Assembly: GCF_027853235.1 (NCBI RefSeq)
Contig: NZ_WKJG01000024.1
Location: 1-55,764, forward strand
Source: Aliibacillus thermotolerans
GTDB taxonomy: Bacteria > Bacillota > Bacilli > Bacillales > Marinococcaceae
DNA: 55,764 bases
Direction of reading: 5' to 3'
The notes under the pieces are model-generated. The model did no database searches. It had not been told where the DNA came from and saw nothing but the letters and a program-made list of their open reading frames with translations. Both the position numbers and the translations under genes were made by a program. Shown here piece by piece: positions 38,388 through 49,021 of this stretch (positions within the stretch are counted from its first letter, which is position 1; every line of letters begins with the position of its first letter).

Positions 38388-38770
38388 TCATACGACCACT
38401 CATTGAGTTTGATATGAAAAAATTGGTCGTATGAAATCATCATGCGACACTTATTTGTCCTTTCTTAGCAGTAATATGTCGCATGAGCAGTAAAATAAGC
38501 ATTTTATCTCCTAATTATTTCCATTTTTTCTTTCATGCGACACTTCAATAGAACTTTTGAGAGAAAAGCGGTTCCATGAAAGGGTCATACGACATCTATT
38601 TTTCTTTCCGAGCAAAAATTGGTCGCATGAACCGAAAACTTAAGCATCAATCACCTAATGATTACCATTCGCCTCCTTCATACGACGCTTAAATTTTTAT
38701 ACAAAGAAAGCTTCCATTAACAATTCATGCGACACTTTTTCAAGATTCTTATGGAAATAGAAGGAGCTAT
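38388..38770. repeat. Degenerate 145-bp tandem repeat carrying inverted TCATRCGAC motifs
   Basis: The 9-mer TCATRCGAC or its complement GTCGYATGA occurs nine times: plus at 38388, 38440, 38533, 38585, 38678 and 38725; minus at 38426, 38478 and 38622. The pattern repeats every 144-145 bases (38388/38533/38678; 38440/38585; 38478/38622), about 2.6 copies. Sequence between motifs is also related (for example CTTTC-N-AGCA before and ACTTAAGCAT or AATAAGCAT after GTCGCATGA). Motifs face each other in pairs and can form stems. No gene is present. Confidence 0.8.
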
Positions 38771-38809
38771 CCAAAAAGTCATGATTGGTGACTTTTTGAA
38801 CATTTTTTT
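38771..38809 (+). terminator. Terminator-like hairpin on the plus strand
   Basis: CAAAAAGTCA and TGACTTTTTG (38772-38781, 38789-38798) form a perfect 10-bp stem followed by AACATTTTTTTG on the plus strand. It stands at the right end of the 145-bp repeat array, where no plus-strand gene is known. Confidence 0.6.
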
Positions 38810-38840
38810 GTTACCGCTTCATCAACGCCTCTTGGCCGAA

Positions 38841-39145
38841 TCATGGCATGTTTCCAACACCAAATTGTTGATGGAAGTAAGTCATGGATAGTCATGCCAT
38901 CGTTTCATCAAAGTATTGCTTGTGAAAGCAAGCCATGGATGGGTCATAACACTATTTCATACAAAAATAGCTAATGGAAGCAGGCCATGGATCGCTCATG
39001 CCACCGTTTCATTCAAAAATATTTGTGGAAACAAGCTATGAACGGTTCATGGCACCGTTTCGATCCAAATACCATTGTGAAAGCAATCCATGCACGATGT
39101 ATGGCACCGATTCAGCGCTAAATAATTGTTGAAAGGACGCTCGAT
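38841..39145. repeat. 52-bp tandem repeat, about 5.8 copies
   Basis: Units start with TCATG-like sequence at 38841, 38892, 38944, 38996, 39047 and 39099, spaced 51 or 52 bases. The consensus is roughly TCATGGCACCGTTTCAT, then an AT-rich middle, then TGTGGAAGCAAGCCATGGA. The ends CATGGC and GCCATG are inverted repeats, so each unit can form a hairpin. Copies have diverged widely, so the array is old. No coding potential. Confidence 0.85.
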
Positions 39146-39228
39146 TTATTTTTCAGGACTTATTAGACAGCCTCATCTTTTTTTATTTTTTTAATGAAAA
39201 CAGGTCCCATGAACCATAAATATGACAT

Positions 39229-39254
39229 AAAAAATCCCCGGGAAAATCCCGGGG
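39229..39254 (-). terminator. Terminator of sspF
   Basis: CCCCGGGA and TCCCGGGG (39236-39254) form an 8-bp GC-only-rich stem with a short loop, followed by ATTTTTTATG on the minus strand, 16 bases after the sspF stop. Confidence 0.92.
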
Positions 39255-39270
39255 TATCCACCCATGACAG

Positions 39271-39459
39271 TTATTCATTTCCTTGTTGCCTGTTAGCGAG
39301 ACTTTCTTCTGCCATTTCGACTGCTCGTTTTACCATGTTCCCCGCATCACGAGCTTTAATGCCACCCCAGCCTTCTTTCTGTACTGTCTCATAAAAACCG
39401 AGTTCTTTGGCAATCTCTTCTTTCAGTCGATCCGACATGATACCGCGTCTCCGGCCCAT
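39271..39459 (-). CDS. sspF: Small acid-soluble spore protein, SspF family
   Basis: 62-aa DNA-binding spore protein of the alpha/beta SASP family. It begins '[20 protein letters not shown]' and has '[20 protein letters not shown]', matching B. subtilis SspF in sequence and length. The ATG at 39459 has AAGGAG upstream. It keeps its place between veg and ispE, although repeats now separate it from ispE. A CATGCTA at 39509-39515 matches the sigma-G -10, but I see no matching -35, so the promoter is not called. Confidence 0.93.
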   Translation of the reverse strand: MGRRRGIMSDRLKEEIAKELGFYETVQKEGWGGIKARDAGNMVKRAVEMAEESLANRQQGNE

Positions 39460-39534
39460 GAATACACTCTCCTTCAAAAAAGAGTCACCCTGCCCTGGGT
39501 GTATGTAATAGCATGCACAAAATTAGCATAAATA

Positions 39535-39563
39535 TAGCTTTCTGTGCTGATTACAGAAAGCTA
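39535..39563 (-). terminator. Hairpin after veg
   Basis: An 11-bp perfect inverted repeat, TAGCTTTCTGT and ACAGAAAGCTA, 7-base loop, 34 bases after veg. The T-tract is weak (TATTTATG), so it may be a partial terminator. Confidence 0.65.
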
Positions 39564-39596
39564 ATTTATACCGTTTCGACGGATTTGAACATTTTC

Positions 39597-39833
39597 CTAT
39601 TCACACATGGTTAGTTCCACCGTTTTTGTAAGCACGTCTGTATAACTGAAAGAAACTCGTTCCACAGAATGCTTGTCTTTGTCCAATTTAATCACGAAAA
39701 TAGAAGGATACGTTCCTTCTATCATTCCTGAGCGTTCAATTGTTTTTCGACGCCCTCCATTCGCAACGACAGTGACTTTTTTCCCGACATTGGCATCCAA
39801 GGTTTCTTTAATTTCCATTAACGTTTTTCCCAT
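39597..39833 (-). CDS. veg: Veg protein, biofilm-related regulator
   Basis: 78-aa protein of the Veg family, which in B. subtilis stimulates biofilm formation by inhibiting SinR and is among the most strongly transcribed genes. It has the highly conserved '[19 protein letters not shown]' and '[13 protein letters not shown]'. The ATG at 39833 gives the family N-terminus ('[13 protein letters not shown]'); GAGGTGG lies 11 bases upstream. It has two strong promoters. The C-terminal tail is a little shorter than in B. subtilis (86 aa). Confidence 0.95.
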   Translation of the reverse strand: MGKTLMEIKETLDANVGKKVTVVANGGRRKTIERSGMIEGTYPSIFVIKLDKDKHSVERVSFSYTDVLTKTVELTMCE

Positions 39834-39862
39834 GGTTTTCAAATCCACCTCACTCGTATTAT

Positions 39863-39932
39863 ATTCTAACATGCATTTTTATTTAAGTCAAATAAAATAA
39901 ATAATTATAACAATGACCTGAACTCATGTCAA
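39863..39932 (-). promoter_or_regulatory. Tandem strong promoters of veg
   Basis: P1 has perfect TTGACA (39927-39932) and TATAAT (39904-39909), 17 bp apart. P2 has TTGACT (39886-39891) and TAGAAT (39863-39868), 17 bp apart. Strong transcription of veg is well known in B. subtilis. Confidence 0.9.
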
Positions 39933-39989
39933 CGAATAAATTTCATTTAATTCATCTTATGTAGTATTCGTTTCTTTTTGATTTTTATA

Positions 39990-40043
39990 CAAAAAAGCGA
40001 TAGTCCTTTTCCTTTGTAACGAAGAATGGAAAAGCTGACTATC
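39990..40043 (-). terminator. Terminator of yabG
   Basis: GATAGTC.. with ..GACTATC and an inner TTTTCC/GGAAAA pair (39999-40043), followed by GCTTTTTTG on the minus strand, 16 bases after the yabG stop. Confidence 0.88.
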
Positions 40044-40058
40044 CCTTTTTCGATCCCT

Positions 40059-40937
40059 TTATTCATCTAAAATTGGTTCATTTGCTTCTTTCCATGGCAA
40101 CCCTTTTCTTAATACGCCTTTCGTTTCAATCCCACCAAGGCCTTCTTGTCCTGTGAATGTATGTCGAATAATATCGATAACACTTACGCGCTCCATAAAA
40201 GGAGTAAGACTAATTTGAGCGGCGGCGTATACTGGGTCTAGCGCGTGAATATTGATTCGATCTGGAGAACTAGCGAAATTTGCCCCTGCTCTCAGCAACC
40301 ATTCAAAATAAGACTGACAAGCTCCTGCAAAAATAACTAATTGGTCTAATTGAGGAATGACTTTTCGTGCTTCCCTTACCGTTTGACCAAAAAATTTCGA
40401 ATGTCTATATGCTTTCAAATCATTTTCTTTTCCTCGCGTCGGTAAATAAGCATCATGTCCGGTAACGACTAATATGTCTGGTTGTACCATGGACAGAAGG
40501 GAAGCGACTTGTTCAGGCATCTCTTTTTCTTTCACGTGAACGCCATACACGGGAATTCCCAGTCGTTCGTATAAAGCAGTACATTTTTCTAAATAACGAG
40601 CATCTCCATCCATGTGCAAGACGCGTCCTCTCATTTCGAAATAAGTCGTTTTTTCTTTATATCCTTCCGAGACGTCATACTCGTTTTTCTCTCTCATTAA
40701 CCGTGCTTGTTGCCGAAAGAGGCGATAGCTGTTTTCTTCTTGTTTGCGGAAATTTTTTTCATATTCTCGCCATTCTTTATCATTGATTTTCTTCAAATCA
40801 GATAAGGGAGCATCTGCAGCTAATCTTACTTCTTCTCCGACTAAATCTGCTACTCCATTCTTTATTTGCACCACTCGAAAGATAATGTCGCAATGGTAAG
40901 AATAACGTGCAACAAGATCCCCTTCTTTTATTTCCAT
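40059..40937 (-). CDS. yabG: Sporulation-specific protease YabG
   Basis: Mother-cell protease that processes spore coat proteins before cross-linking. The 292-aa protein has the family segments 'GDLVARYSYHCDIIFRVV', 'VLHMDGDARYLEKC', 'PDILVVTGHDAYL', 'VIFAGACQSYFEWLLRAGANFASSP' (cited in part; includes the conserved Cys-Gln) and 'INIHALDPVYAA'. The second of two ATGs (40937) has GGAGG at 5 bases. It has a sigma-K promoter and its own terminator. Confidence 0.95.
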   Translation of the reverse strand: MEIKEGDLVARYSYHCDIIFRVVQIKNGVADLVGEEVRLAADAPLSDLKKINDKEWREYEKNFRKQEENSYRLFRQQARLMREKNEYDVSEGYKEKTTYFEMRGRVLHMDGDARYLEKCTALYERLGIPVYGVHVKEKEMPEQVASLLSMVQPDILVVTGHDAYLPTRGKENDLKAYRHSKFFGQTVREARKVIPQLDQLVIFAGACQSYFEWLLRAGANFASSPDRINIHALDPVYAAAQISLTPFMERVSVIDIIRHTFTGQEGLGGIETKGVLRKGLPWKEANEPILDE

Positions 40938-40960
40938 CATTGCCTCCCTCCTTTTCCCAC

Positions 40961-40988
40961 TAGTGTATGCGCCCTGCCAACAACCGTG
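40961..40988 (-). promoter_or_regulatory. Sigma-K promoter of yabG
   Basis: The -10 CATACACTA (40961-40969) matches the sigma-K element CATANNNTA in full, and AC at 40986-40987 lies 16 bp upstream. yabG is a known sigma-K gene in B. subtilis. Confidence 0.75.
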
Positions 40989-41003
40989 ACATTTCCCCAC
41001 CAC

Positions 41004-41046
41004 AATAAAAAGCTGTCTAAAAAGTCGTTACAACTTTTTAGACAGC
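41004..41046 (-). terminator. Terminator of the metG-ksgA side
   Basis: A 15-bp stem (AGCTGTCTAAAAAGT with ACTTTTTAGACAGCT, 41011-41046) followed by TTTTTATTG on the minus strand, 15 bases after ksgA. Confidence 0.9.
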
Positions 41047-41061
41047 TTCATCCGTTCTTAT

Positions 41062-41931
41062 TTATTCAAGTAAGGCATTGCTTAATTCAGCAAATTCTTC
41101 CATCGAAAGGGTTTCTCCACGCCTGCTCGGATCAATTTGACACTTTTGAAATGCCTCTTCCATTCGTTTCTGATCTTCTTTATCTGTTAGTAAATTATGT
41201 TGCAAGTTGTTTCGAATGGTTTTGCGACGTTGCGCGAAAGAGGCACGGACAACTTGGAAAAAGAACGTTTCATCTTTTACTATTACAGGCGGTGTTTCTC
41301 TTTTGTTTAGGGAAAGAACGACGGAATCTACTTTCGGACGTGGTACAAACACGGTTCGGGGTACCGTTAATACACGAGTTGCTGCGGCATAATATTGGAC
41401 AGCAATCGAAAGCGATCCATAATCTTTCGTATTTGGGCTTGCTTTCATCCGATCCCCAACTTCCTTTTGTACCATGAAGACAAAACGGTCTACCGGAAGA
41501 CAAGCTTCAAGCAATCTCATAATAATCGGAGTGGTAATATAGTAAGGCAAATTACCAACGACAGCAATTTTTTCTACATTCGTAAGACGCTCTTCAATGA
41601 TTGAAGAGAGGTCTACTTTTAATATGTCTTGATGATGAATCGTTGTGTTTGGGTACGGCGCGAGAGTTTCTTCCAAAATCGGAAGAAGACGGTCATCAAG
41701 TTCGAAAGCTTCCACGCGCCGTACACGCTGTGCAAATTGTTCCGTTAAAGCGCCAATTCCTGGACCAATTTCGATGATGCCATCGTTTTCACCCATCCCG
41801 GTCGCCTCAACGATACGCATAAGAATATTATGATCGATTAAAAAGTTTTGCCCTAAACTTTTTTTAAAAGAAAAACCGTGTGCTTGTAAAATTTCATTCG
41901 TCCGACTTGGGGTTGCGATTGGTTTTTGCAC
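41062..41931 (-). CDS. ksgA: 16S rRNA (adenine1518-N6/adenine1519-N6)-dimethyltransferase
   Basis: Dimethylates two adenines near the 3' end of 16S rRNA; a late 30S assembly checkpoint. The 289-aa protein has '[12 protein letters not shown]', SAM motif '[15 protein letters not shown]' (about 53-67), the catalytic '[13 protein letters not shown]' (NLPY, about 126-129) and '[16 protein letters not shown]'. The GTG at 41931 lies 38 bases inside the end of rnmV, with GAGGAAG upstream. Gene order rnmV-ksgA-yabG-veg matches B. subtilis. Confidence 0.96.
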   Translation of the reverse strand: MQKPIATPSRTNEILQAHGFSFKKSLGQNFLIDHNILMRIVEATGMGENDGIIEIGPGIGALTEQFAQRVRRVEAFELDDRLLPILEETLAPYPNTTIHHQDILKVDLSSIIEERLTNVEKIAVVGNLPYYITTPIIMRLLEACLPVDRFVFMVQKEVGDRMKASPNTKDYGSLSIAVQYYAAATRVLTVPRTVFVPRPKVDSVVLSLNKRETPPVIVKDETFFFQVVRASFAQRRKTIRNNLQHNLLTDKEDQKRMEEAFQKCQIDPSRRGETLSMEEFAELSNALLE

Positions 41932-42508
41932 GCGCTTCTTCCTCCTCTAACACCCGTTGTAATGCTTGCGCAAATTCTTCCCGTGAAATATGAAACATGT
42001 CGAGTCGTTTTAAAAATTGCTTGGCGTTCGCATAACCGATATTCAATATTTCACCGACTCGAGCCCGAAGAGATTTCGCCTGATGTCCATACATCATCCC
42101 TGCATCCATTAAGTCTTGCCGAGTAATGATTTCTCTTTCTGGTTCGCTTTCTTCCTTCGTTTCCCGTACTTTGCTTAACGCACGACGGATCACTTCCGGC
42201 TTTGCATATTCCACGCCAAAACGTTGTCCGTCTGGAGAGAGCGCTTCTTTTCTCGTTAAAAAGGCATGTTTACAGCCAGCTACATGGGTGCTGACAATCC
42301 TACGAATTCGCTCACCGGCAACATCCGGATCCGTCAAAATGATCACTCCGCGTCTTTCTTTCGCAAGGGCGATTCGCGCGAGAACATCTTCACCAATCGC
42401 AGAGCCGTTCGTTTCAATCGTGTCCGCTTGAACCGCTCTTTGAATCGCTTTCGTATCATCTTTCCCTTCTACAACAATACATTCTTTCCACTTTTTTTCT
42501 TCTTCCAT
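41894..42508 (-). CDS. rnmV: Ribonuclease M5
   Basis: Matures 5S rRNA from precursor. The roughly 204-aa protein has a Toprim domain with '[16 protein letters not shown]' (catalytic Glu about residue 14), '[16 protein letters not shown]' (DPD), and a C-terminal segment '[23 protein letters not shown]' that binds RNA (quoted in part). The ATG at 42508 is favoured by homology; a TTG six codons upstream is possible. The yabE gene that usually lies between tatD and rnmV in Bacillus is absent, and the genes are 27 bases apart. Confidence 0.93.
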   Translation of the reverse strand: MEEEKKWKECIVVEGKDDTKAIQRAVQADTIETNGSAIGEDVLARIALAKERRGVIILTDPDVAGERIRRIVSTHVAGCKHAFLTRKEALSPDGQRFGVEYAKPEVIRRALSKVRETKEESEPEREIITRQDLMDAGMMYGHQAKSLRARVGEILNIGYANAKQFLKRLDMFHISREEFAQALQRVLEEEEARAKTNRNPKSDE

Positions 42509-42535
42509 CGATGCAGCCAACTCCAATTTTATCTT

Positions 42536-43303
42536 TCATTCCAAGCGAAACAATGTTTTTGCGTTTTGGGTCGTTTGTTGTGCGAGTTCTTCAAAAGACA
42601 TCCCTTTTAATTCTGCCAATTTTTCAGCAATCAATGTGACACGCGCTGGTTCATTTCTTTTTCCGCGGTACGGATGAGGAGAAAGAAAGGGGCTATCTGT
42701 TTCCACCAGAAGGCGATCGATCGGTATATCCCGCGCTACTTCTTTCGGCAGTTTCGCATTTTTAAACGTCACCGGACCTCCGAAAGAAATGTAGAATCCT
42801 AAATCTAAACACTCCTTGGCCATTTCTATATCTCCTGAAAAACAATGCATAATGCCGCCAACTTCTTCCGCTTTTTCTTCTTTTAAAATGTCGACGATAT
42901 CTTGATCTGCTTCTCGGTTATGAATGACAATTGGCATATTTACTTTGCGAGCGAGACGAATTTGCGCGCGAAACACTTCTTTTTGCACGTCTTTCGGAGA
43001 CTTCTCCCAATGATAATCAAGGCCCATCTCCCCTAAAGCAACAACTTTTTCATGTTTGGAAAGAGACGCTATCCATTCTAAATCCGTTTCTGTCATATCG
43101 ATCGCGTCGACGGGGTGCCAGCCAACTGTTGCATAAATATACGGGTATTTTTCTGCAAGATCCATTGCTTTTGTGATCGTTTCCCTGTCAAATCCAACGA
43201 CATTAAAAAGCGTCACACCGTTTTCTCGAGCCCGCTCAATCACATCTTCAACTTCTCCGGCAAATTGCTGGACGTTTAAATGAACATGAGTATCAAATAA
43301 CAT
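42536..43303 (-). CDS. yabD: TatD family metal-dependent hydrolase (YabD)
   Basis: 255-aa TIM-barrel deoxyribonuclease family protein, likely acting on DNA ends in repair. It has the metal-binding 'DTHVHLN' (residues 4-10), 'VALGEMGLDYHW' (Glu), 'IVIHNREADQD', 'GIMHCFSGD' and 'LLVETDSPFLSPHPYRGKRN'. All metal ligands are present. The ATG at 43303 has AAGGATG upstream. It follows metG by 18 bases and probably shares its transcript. Confidence 0.94.
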   Translation of the reverse strand: MLFDTHVHLNVQQFAGEVEDVIERARENGVTLFNVVGFDRETITKAMDLAEKYPYIYATVGWHPVDAIDMTETDLEWIASLSKHEKVVALGEMGLDYHWEKSPKDVQKEVFRAQIRLARKVNMPIVIHNREADQDIVDILKEEKAEEVGGIMHCFSGDIEMAKECLDLGFYISFGGPVTFKNAKLPKEVARDIPIDRLLVETDSPFLSPHPYRGKRNEPARVTLIAEKLAELKGMSFEELAQQTTQNAKTLFRLE

Positions 43304-43321
43304 GTTTGAACATCCTTTTCC

Positions 43322-45945
<2,624 letters not shown>

Positions 45946-45954
45946 TTTGTTCCA

Positions 45955-46264
45955 ACAAAAAACTCTCCTCCCTTTAAGATAGGGACGAGAGTAAACACTC
46001 ACGTGGTACCACCCACATTTCTCCGTTCTTGAAAAACGAAGCTTTCACGTTTTTTCTACTTACATATAAGACAAGTAGAAGAAACGATTTTTTCCGTAAC
46101 GTGGATCACGTTCTTCCCTTACTTACTTTCGTAAGCTCGAAAAGAAAGCCCTCCCGGGACCATCTTCAAAAGCGCTTTCTGTACTGGTTCTCAGCCCTCC
46201 CAGCTCTCTGTAACAGCAGCCTTTCTTTTTACTCATCCCTTCATCGGACGTATGTATATATCCA
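45955..46264 (-). promoter_or_regulatory. Methionine-specific T-box riboswitch
   Basis: The minus strand carries the T-box sequence TGGGTGGTACCACG (about 46002-46015) next to a terminator whose stem ACTCTC-G-TCCCT pairs with AGGGA-G-GAGAGT (45955-45991) and ends in TTTTTTG. About 170 bases upstream is a Stem I region with an AG-rich bulge (CAGAGAGCTGGGAGGG). On its 3' side GAAGATGG places ATG as the specifier codon, matching metG downstream. Uncharged tRNA-Met would favour antitermination. Confidence 0.9.
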
Positions 46265-46270
46265 TTCTAA

Positions 46271-46299
46271 ACTATATCGAAGCGAATTTTCCCTGTCAA
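46271..46299 (-). promoter_or_regulatory. Promoter of the T-box-metG transcript
   Basis: TTGACA (46294-46299) and TATAGT (46271-46276), 17 bp apart, reading into the T-box leader. It diverges from abrB. Confidence 0.85.
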
Positions 46300-46522
46300 G
46301 GCAAGCCCCGTATGGTTTTCACCAATGAATGGTGTTTCATTTTTCAACAATATTCTCATTCGTTCTATAAAAAATATAATTATGTTCATTAAAGCGAAAA
46401 AACACTTGTAAAAATGAAAAAAGTTCGTTATCTTTAATGTACTGTATACATTCCTATTGTTCCCTATTATGGTAGGAAGTGAACCTTTTTGTATTTTTTT
46501 CAATCCGTCATAAGCATGAAAA

Positions 46523-46583
46523 TTGACATGTTTTGGCAAGCATTGATACGCTGAGCATATAAAGAGGCCTTTGTCTTGTCGAG
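46523..46583 (+). promoter_or_regulatory. abrB promoters and Spo0A box
   Basis: TTGACA (46523-46528) with GATACG 16 bp on, and TTGGCA (46533-46538) with CATATA (46556-46561) 17 bp on, are two candidate promoters; B. subtilis abrB also has two. TGTCGAG (46577-46583), a 6 of 7 match to the 0A box, lies just downstream, where Spo0A represses abrB in B. subtilis. The 220 bases between this and the metG promoter show no other clear element. Confidence 0.6.
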
Positions 46584-46639
46584 ATAGAGAGAATCAGCAA
46601 TGTAAACACGCAAACCAACAATTTGAGGAGGAACGAAAT

Positions 46640-46930
46640 ATGAAATCGACAGGTATTGTAAGAAAAGTGGACGAGCTTGGCCGGGTAGTTATTCCTATTG
46701 AACTTCGTCGTACGCTGGATATTGAAGAAAAAGATGCTCTCGAGATTTACGTTGATGATGACCGCATCATTTTAAAGAAATACAAACCGAATATGACGTG
46801 TCAAGTAACCGGGGAAGTAAGCGATGATAACATTTCTCTTGCGGATGGCAAAATTATTCTTTCTCCAGAAGGGGCACGACAAATCATACAAGATTTGGAA
46901 GCATATTTGGAAGATAAAGAAAATAAATAA
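46640..46930 (+). CDS. abrB: Transition-state regulator AbrB
   Basis: 96-aa global repressor of post-exponential genes. The N-terminal swapped-hairpin DNA-binding domain reads 'MKSTGIVRKVDELGRVVIPI' and continues 'ELRRTLDIEEKDALEIYVD'; the C-terminal half is the multimerisation domain ('KIILSPEGARQIIQDLEAYL'). The ATG at 46640 has GAGGAGG 8 bases upstream. It is the only regulatory gene on the plus strand, divergent from metG, as in B. subtilis. One of its expected targets, spoVG, lies in the same window. Confidence 0.97.
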   Translation: MKSTGIVRKVDELGRVVIPIELRRTLDIEEKDALEIYVDDDRIILKKYKPNMTCQVTGEVSDDNISLADGKIILSPEGARQIIQDLEAYLEDKENK

Positions 46931-46966
46931 CGTAGAAAATAAAGCAGGATATCCGCTATTTAAGAA

Positions 46967-47009
46967 GAAACTGTCTCCAACTTGATTCAGACGAGACAGT
47001 TTCTTTTTT
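46967..47009 (+). terminator. Terminator of abrB
   Basis: GAAACTGTCTC and GAGACAGTTTC (46967-46977, 46993-47003) form an 11-bp perfect stem followed by TTTTTT on the plus strand. The stretch from here to 47114 shows nothing further. Confidence 0.92.
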
Positions 47010-47114
47010 ATTTTTCCTAGGTAAACATCCTCGGACGGTTGTATGAAGCTTATTGTACACTTGACATACTTGAAGCAACAAGATTTTATCGAAGGTGGGG
47101 CGTCACGCTATCTG

Positions 47115-47981
47115 TCATTTCGTTAAGTCATGATAGATGTGATATACTTCCCGTTTAGGCATATTGCGCTCTTTTGCGGTTTGTTTAATGGCATCTTTTG
47201 ACTTCATTCCTTGTTGAATATGATGGGAAACATGTTCTTGTACCGTGAACTTTTCCCACCAATCGCCGGTAGCACTTTCCGTTCCACCTTCAATAATTAA
47301 ACAACATTCCCCTTTGATCTCTTCTATTTGTAAAATGTCCTGCAGTTCAAATAGTGTACCGCGATACCATTCTTCAAATTTTTTCGTTAATTCCCGTGCG
47401 AAAACAACGGGACGGTCTCCCCATTCGCTTGCAACATCTGCAACCGTTTGTTTGATTCGGTACGGTGACTCATAAAAAATGACTGGGACGGAAATAGTTT
47501 TTAACTGCTCAAGCTTCTTTTTGCGATCGGTTTTTTTTCGTGATAAAAATCCATGGAAATAAAAGCCCCCTCCTCCAAGACCGGAACCGGCAAGGGCAGT
47601 GATTGCCGCATTCGCGCCCGGTAACGGAATGACAGGAATGTCTTTTTCGACACATTTTTTTACTAAGTCTTTTCCGGGGTCGGAAATTAAAGGCATCCCT
47701 GCATCGCTCACAAGAGCAATCTTTGTTCCATTTCGCAATAACTGAATAATCTTCTCTTCTTTCTCTTCACTACTATGTTCGTGATAACTATCTAGCGGAG
47801 TGGAGATATCAAAATGACTGCAAAGTTTTCGTGTATGGCGCGTGTCTTCCGCAATAATCAAGTCTACTTCCTTTAACGTGCGGATACCGCGAAAAGTCAT
47901 GTCTTCCAAATTTCCAATGGGAGTCGGAACGAGATAGAGAATTCCATCCCGCTCTAACTGGCTATTCTTTTGCCGTTTCAT
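47115..47981 (-). CDS. rsmI: 16S rRNA (cytidine1402-2'-O)-methyltransferase
   Basis: Methylates the ribose of C1402 in the decoding centre. The 288-aa protein has the tetrapyrrole-methylase fold with 'LVPTPIGNLEDMTFRGI' (about 17-33), 'AEDTRHTRKLC', 'ALVSDAGMPLISDPG' and 'PGANAAITAL' (yabC in B. subtilis). The ATG at 47981 is 20 bases inside the end of yazA, with AGGAG 9 bases upstream. It is the last gene of the yabA-side cluster before abrB. Confidence 0.95.
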   Translation of the reverse strand: MKRQKNSQLERDGILYLVPTPIGNLEDMTFRGIRTLKEVDLIIAEDTRHTRKLCSHFDISTPLDSYHEHSSEEKEEKIIQLLRNGTKIALVSDAGMPLISDPGKDLVKKCVEKDIPVIPLPGANAAITALAGSGLGGGGFYFHGFLSRKKTDRKKKLEQLKTISVPVIFYESPYRIKQTVADVASEWGDRPVVFARELTKKFEEWYRGTLFELQDILQIEEIKGECCLIIEGGTESATGDWWEKFTVQEHVSHHIQQGMKSKDAIKQTAKERNMPKREVYHIYHDLTK

Positions 47982-48255
47982 CGTGCCACTCTCCTATCTG
48001 TTCATGTCGGAAAACGAGTTGTTCTTTTTCTTTGCGCGAACGTTGTTTCAAGCGATACTCCGCCCGTAATGCTTCCGATTTCGAATCGTATTCTCTCTGA
48101 TAAACAAGTCGAAAAGGACCACGCCCTCGCGTATACTTCGCACCTTTTCCGGCGCTATGCTTTTTCATCCGTTGGTCGATATCGGTGGTGTATCCGGTAT
48201 AAAAGGTGCCATCTTTGCATTCGAGCATATATACATAATGCTTATTTTCCTTCAT
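47962..48255 (-). CDS. yazA: GIY-YIG nuclease superfamily protein YazA
   Basis: 97-aa protein of the UPF0213/GIY-YIG family. It has 'YVYMLECKDGTFYTGYTTD' (GIY-YIG motif: YVY..YTGYT), Arg in 'DQRMKKHSAGKGAKYTRGR', and Glu in 'ALRAEYRLKQ'. The cellular role is not known; structure-specific DNA cleavage is suggested by the fold. The ATG at 48255 lies 14 bases inside trmN6, and the 3' end overlaps rsmI, so the three genes are interlocked. Confidence 0.92.
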   Translation of the reverse strand: MKENKHYVYMLECKDGTFYTGYTTDIDQRMKKHSAGKGAKYTRGRGPFRLVYQREYDSKSEALRAEYRLKQRSRKEKEQLVFRHEQIGEWHDETAKE

Positions 48256-48979
48256 AATATCGTTGAAACTCCTCGGTATAATTTCCATTTTCATCGTAAA
48301 CAACTAAAGCAGGAAGCGTTTTTAAACCTGGTTTTCCATGTTTGATCCCTTCTAACAGCACGATATTTGCGTTTTTTTGTTTTTTCGGATGGACAAATAA
48401 GAGTCGTTTCGGCTCAATATGATATTTTCGATAAGCATCCATTAATTCAAGCAATCTTTCCGGACGAAGCACCATCGCAACCTTTCCTTTTTCTTTCACG
48501 AGACGCGCAGAAGCTTGGACGATTTCGTCTAGCGTACCGTTTCGTTCATGTCGAGCAATGGTTAGATAAGGATTATCATTCCACTCCTTAGACCGCGCTG
48601 TTTTGAAATAAGGGGGATTACACGTCACAAGCTCTGCCTCTCCGTCCACCTCACTGACAAGCACATCCCGTACGTCTTTTTTCATCATCGTAATTTGATT
48701 CTCTAACCGATTGTAACGGATGCTGCGTTGGGCCATATCGACAAGGCGCGCTTGAATCTCTATCCCGATCATCGGCACCGTACTTCTCGTCGACAATACA
48801 AGGGGAATAATGCCATTTCCACTACACAAATCAATAATTTTTCCTCTCGTTTTCGGAACAGAACAAAAACGGGCTAACAACACCGCATCGATTGAAAAAG
48901 CAAACACACGATTTGATTGAATAATATGTAAAGAATCACTCACGTAATCCAAGCGCTCATTATCGTCTAAAATCATCAT
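48242..48979 (-). CDS. trmN6: tRNA1(Val) (adenine37-N6)-methyltransferase (YabB)
   Basis: SAM-dependent adenine methyltransferase. The 245-aa protein has motif I 'IIDLCSGNGIIPLVLS' (about 48-63), 'MIGIEIQARLVDMA' and the N6-adenine signature NPPY in 'LVTCNPPYFKT' (about 119-127). The first of two ATGs (48979) has AGGAG 8 bases upstream. The tRNA1(Val) assignment rests on similarity to E. coli YfiC; the target in Firmicutes is less certain. Confidence 0.88.
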   Translation of the reverse strand: MMILDDNERLDYVSDSLHIIQSNRVFAFSIDAVLLARFCSVPKTRGKIIDLCSGNGIIPLVLSTRSTVPMIGIEIQARLVDMAQRSIRYNRLENQITMMKKDVRDVLVSEVDGEAELVTCNPPYFKTARSKEWNDNPYLTIARHERNGTLDEIVQASARLVKEKGKVAMVLRPERLLELMDAYRKYHIEPKRLLFVHPKKQKNANIVLLEGIKHGKPGLKTLPALVVYDENGNYTEEFQRYYEGK

Positions 48980-49021
48980 TTTATTCGCTCCTGCTGAAAG
49001 TGTATATACCACATAACAAAT

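Noticed and set aside
37869-38403. Open frames of 70-100 codons on both strands through the 117-bp repeats
   Set aside because: They encode only repeats of the DNA unit (SSSESQPLERFGS...), lack ribosome-binding sites and occur because the repeat length is a multiple of three.
38380-39150. A CRISPR array
   Set aside because: The periodic units have no constant direct repeat with unique spacers; conserved ends and diverged middles alternate in orientation, and no cas genes are present.
46029-46328. 99-codon plus-strand open frame upstream of abrB
   Set aside because: It is antisense to the T-box leader, whose conserved T-box motif and terminator explain the sequence.
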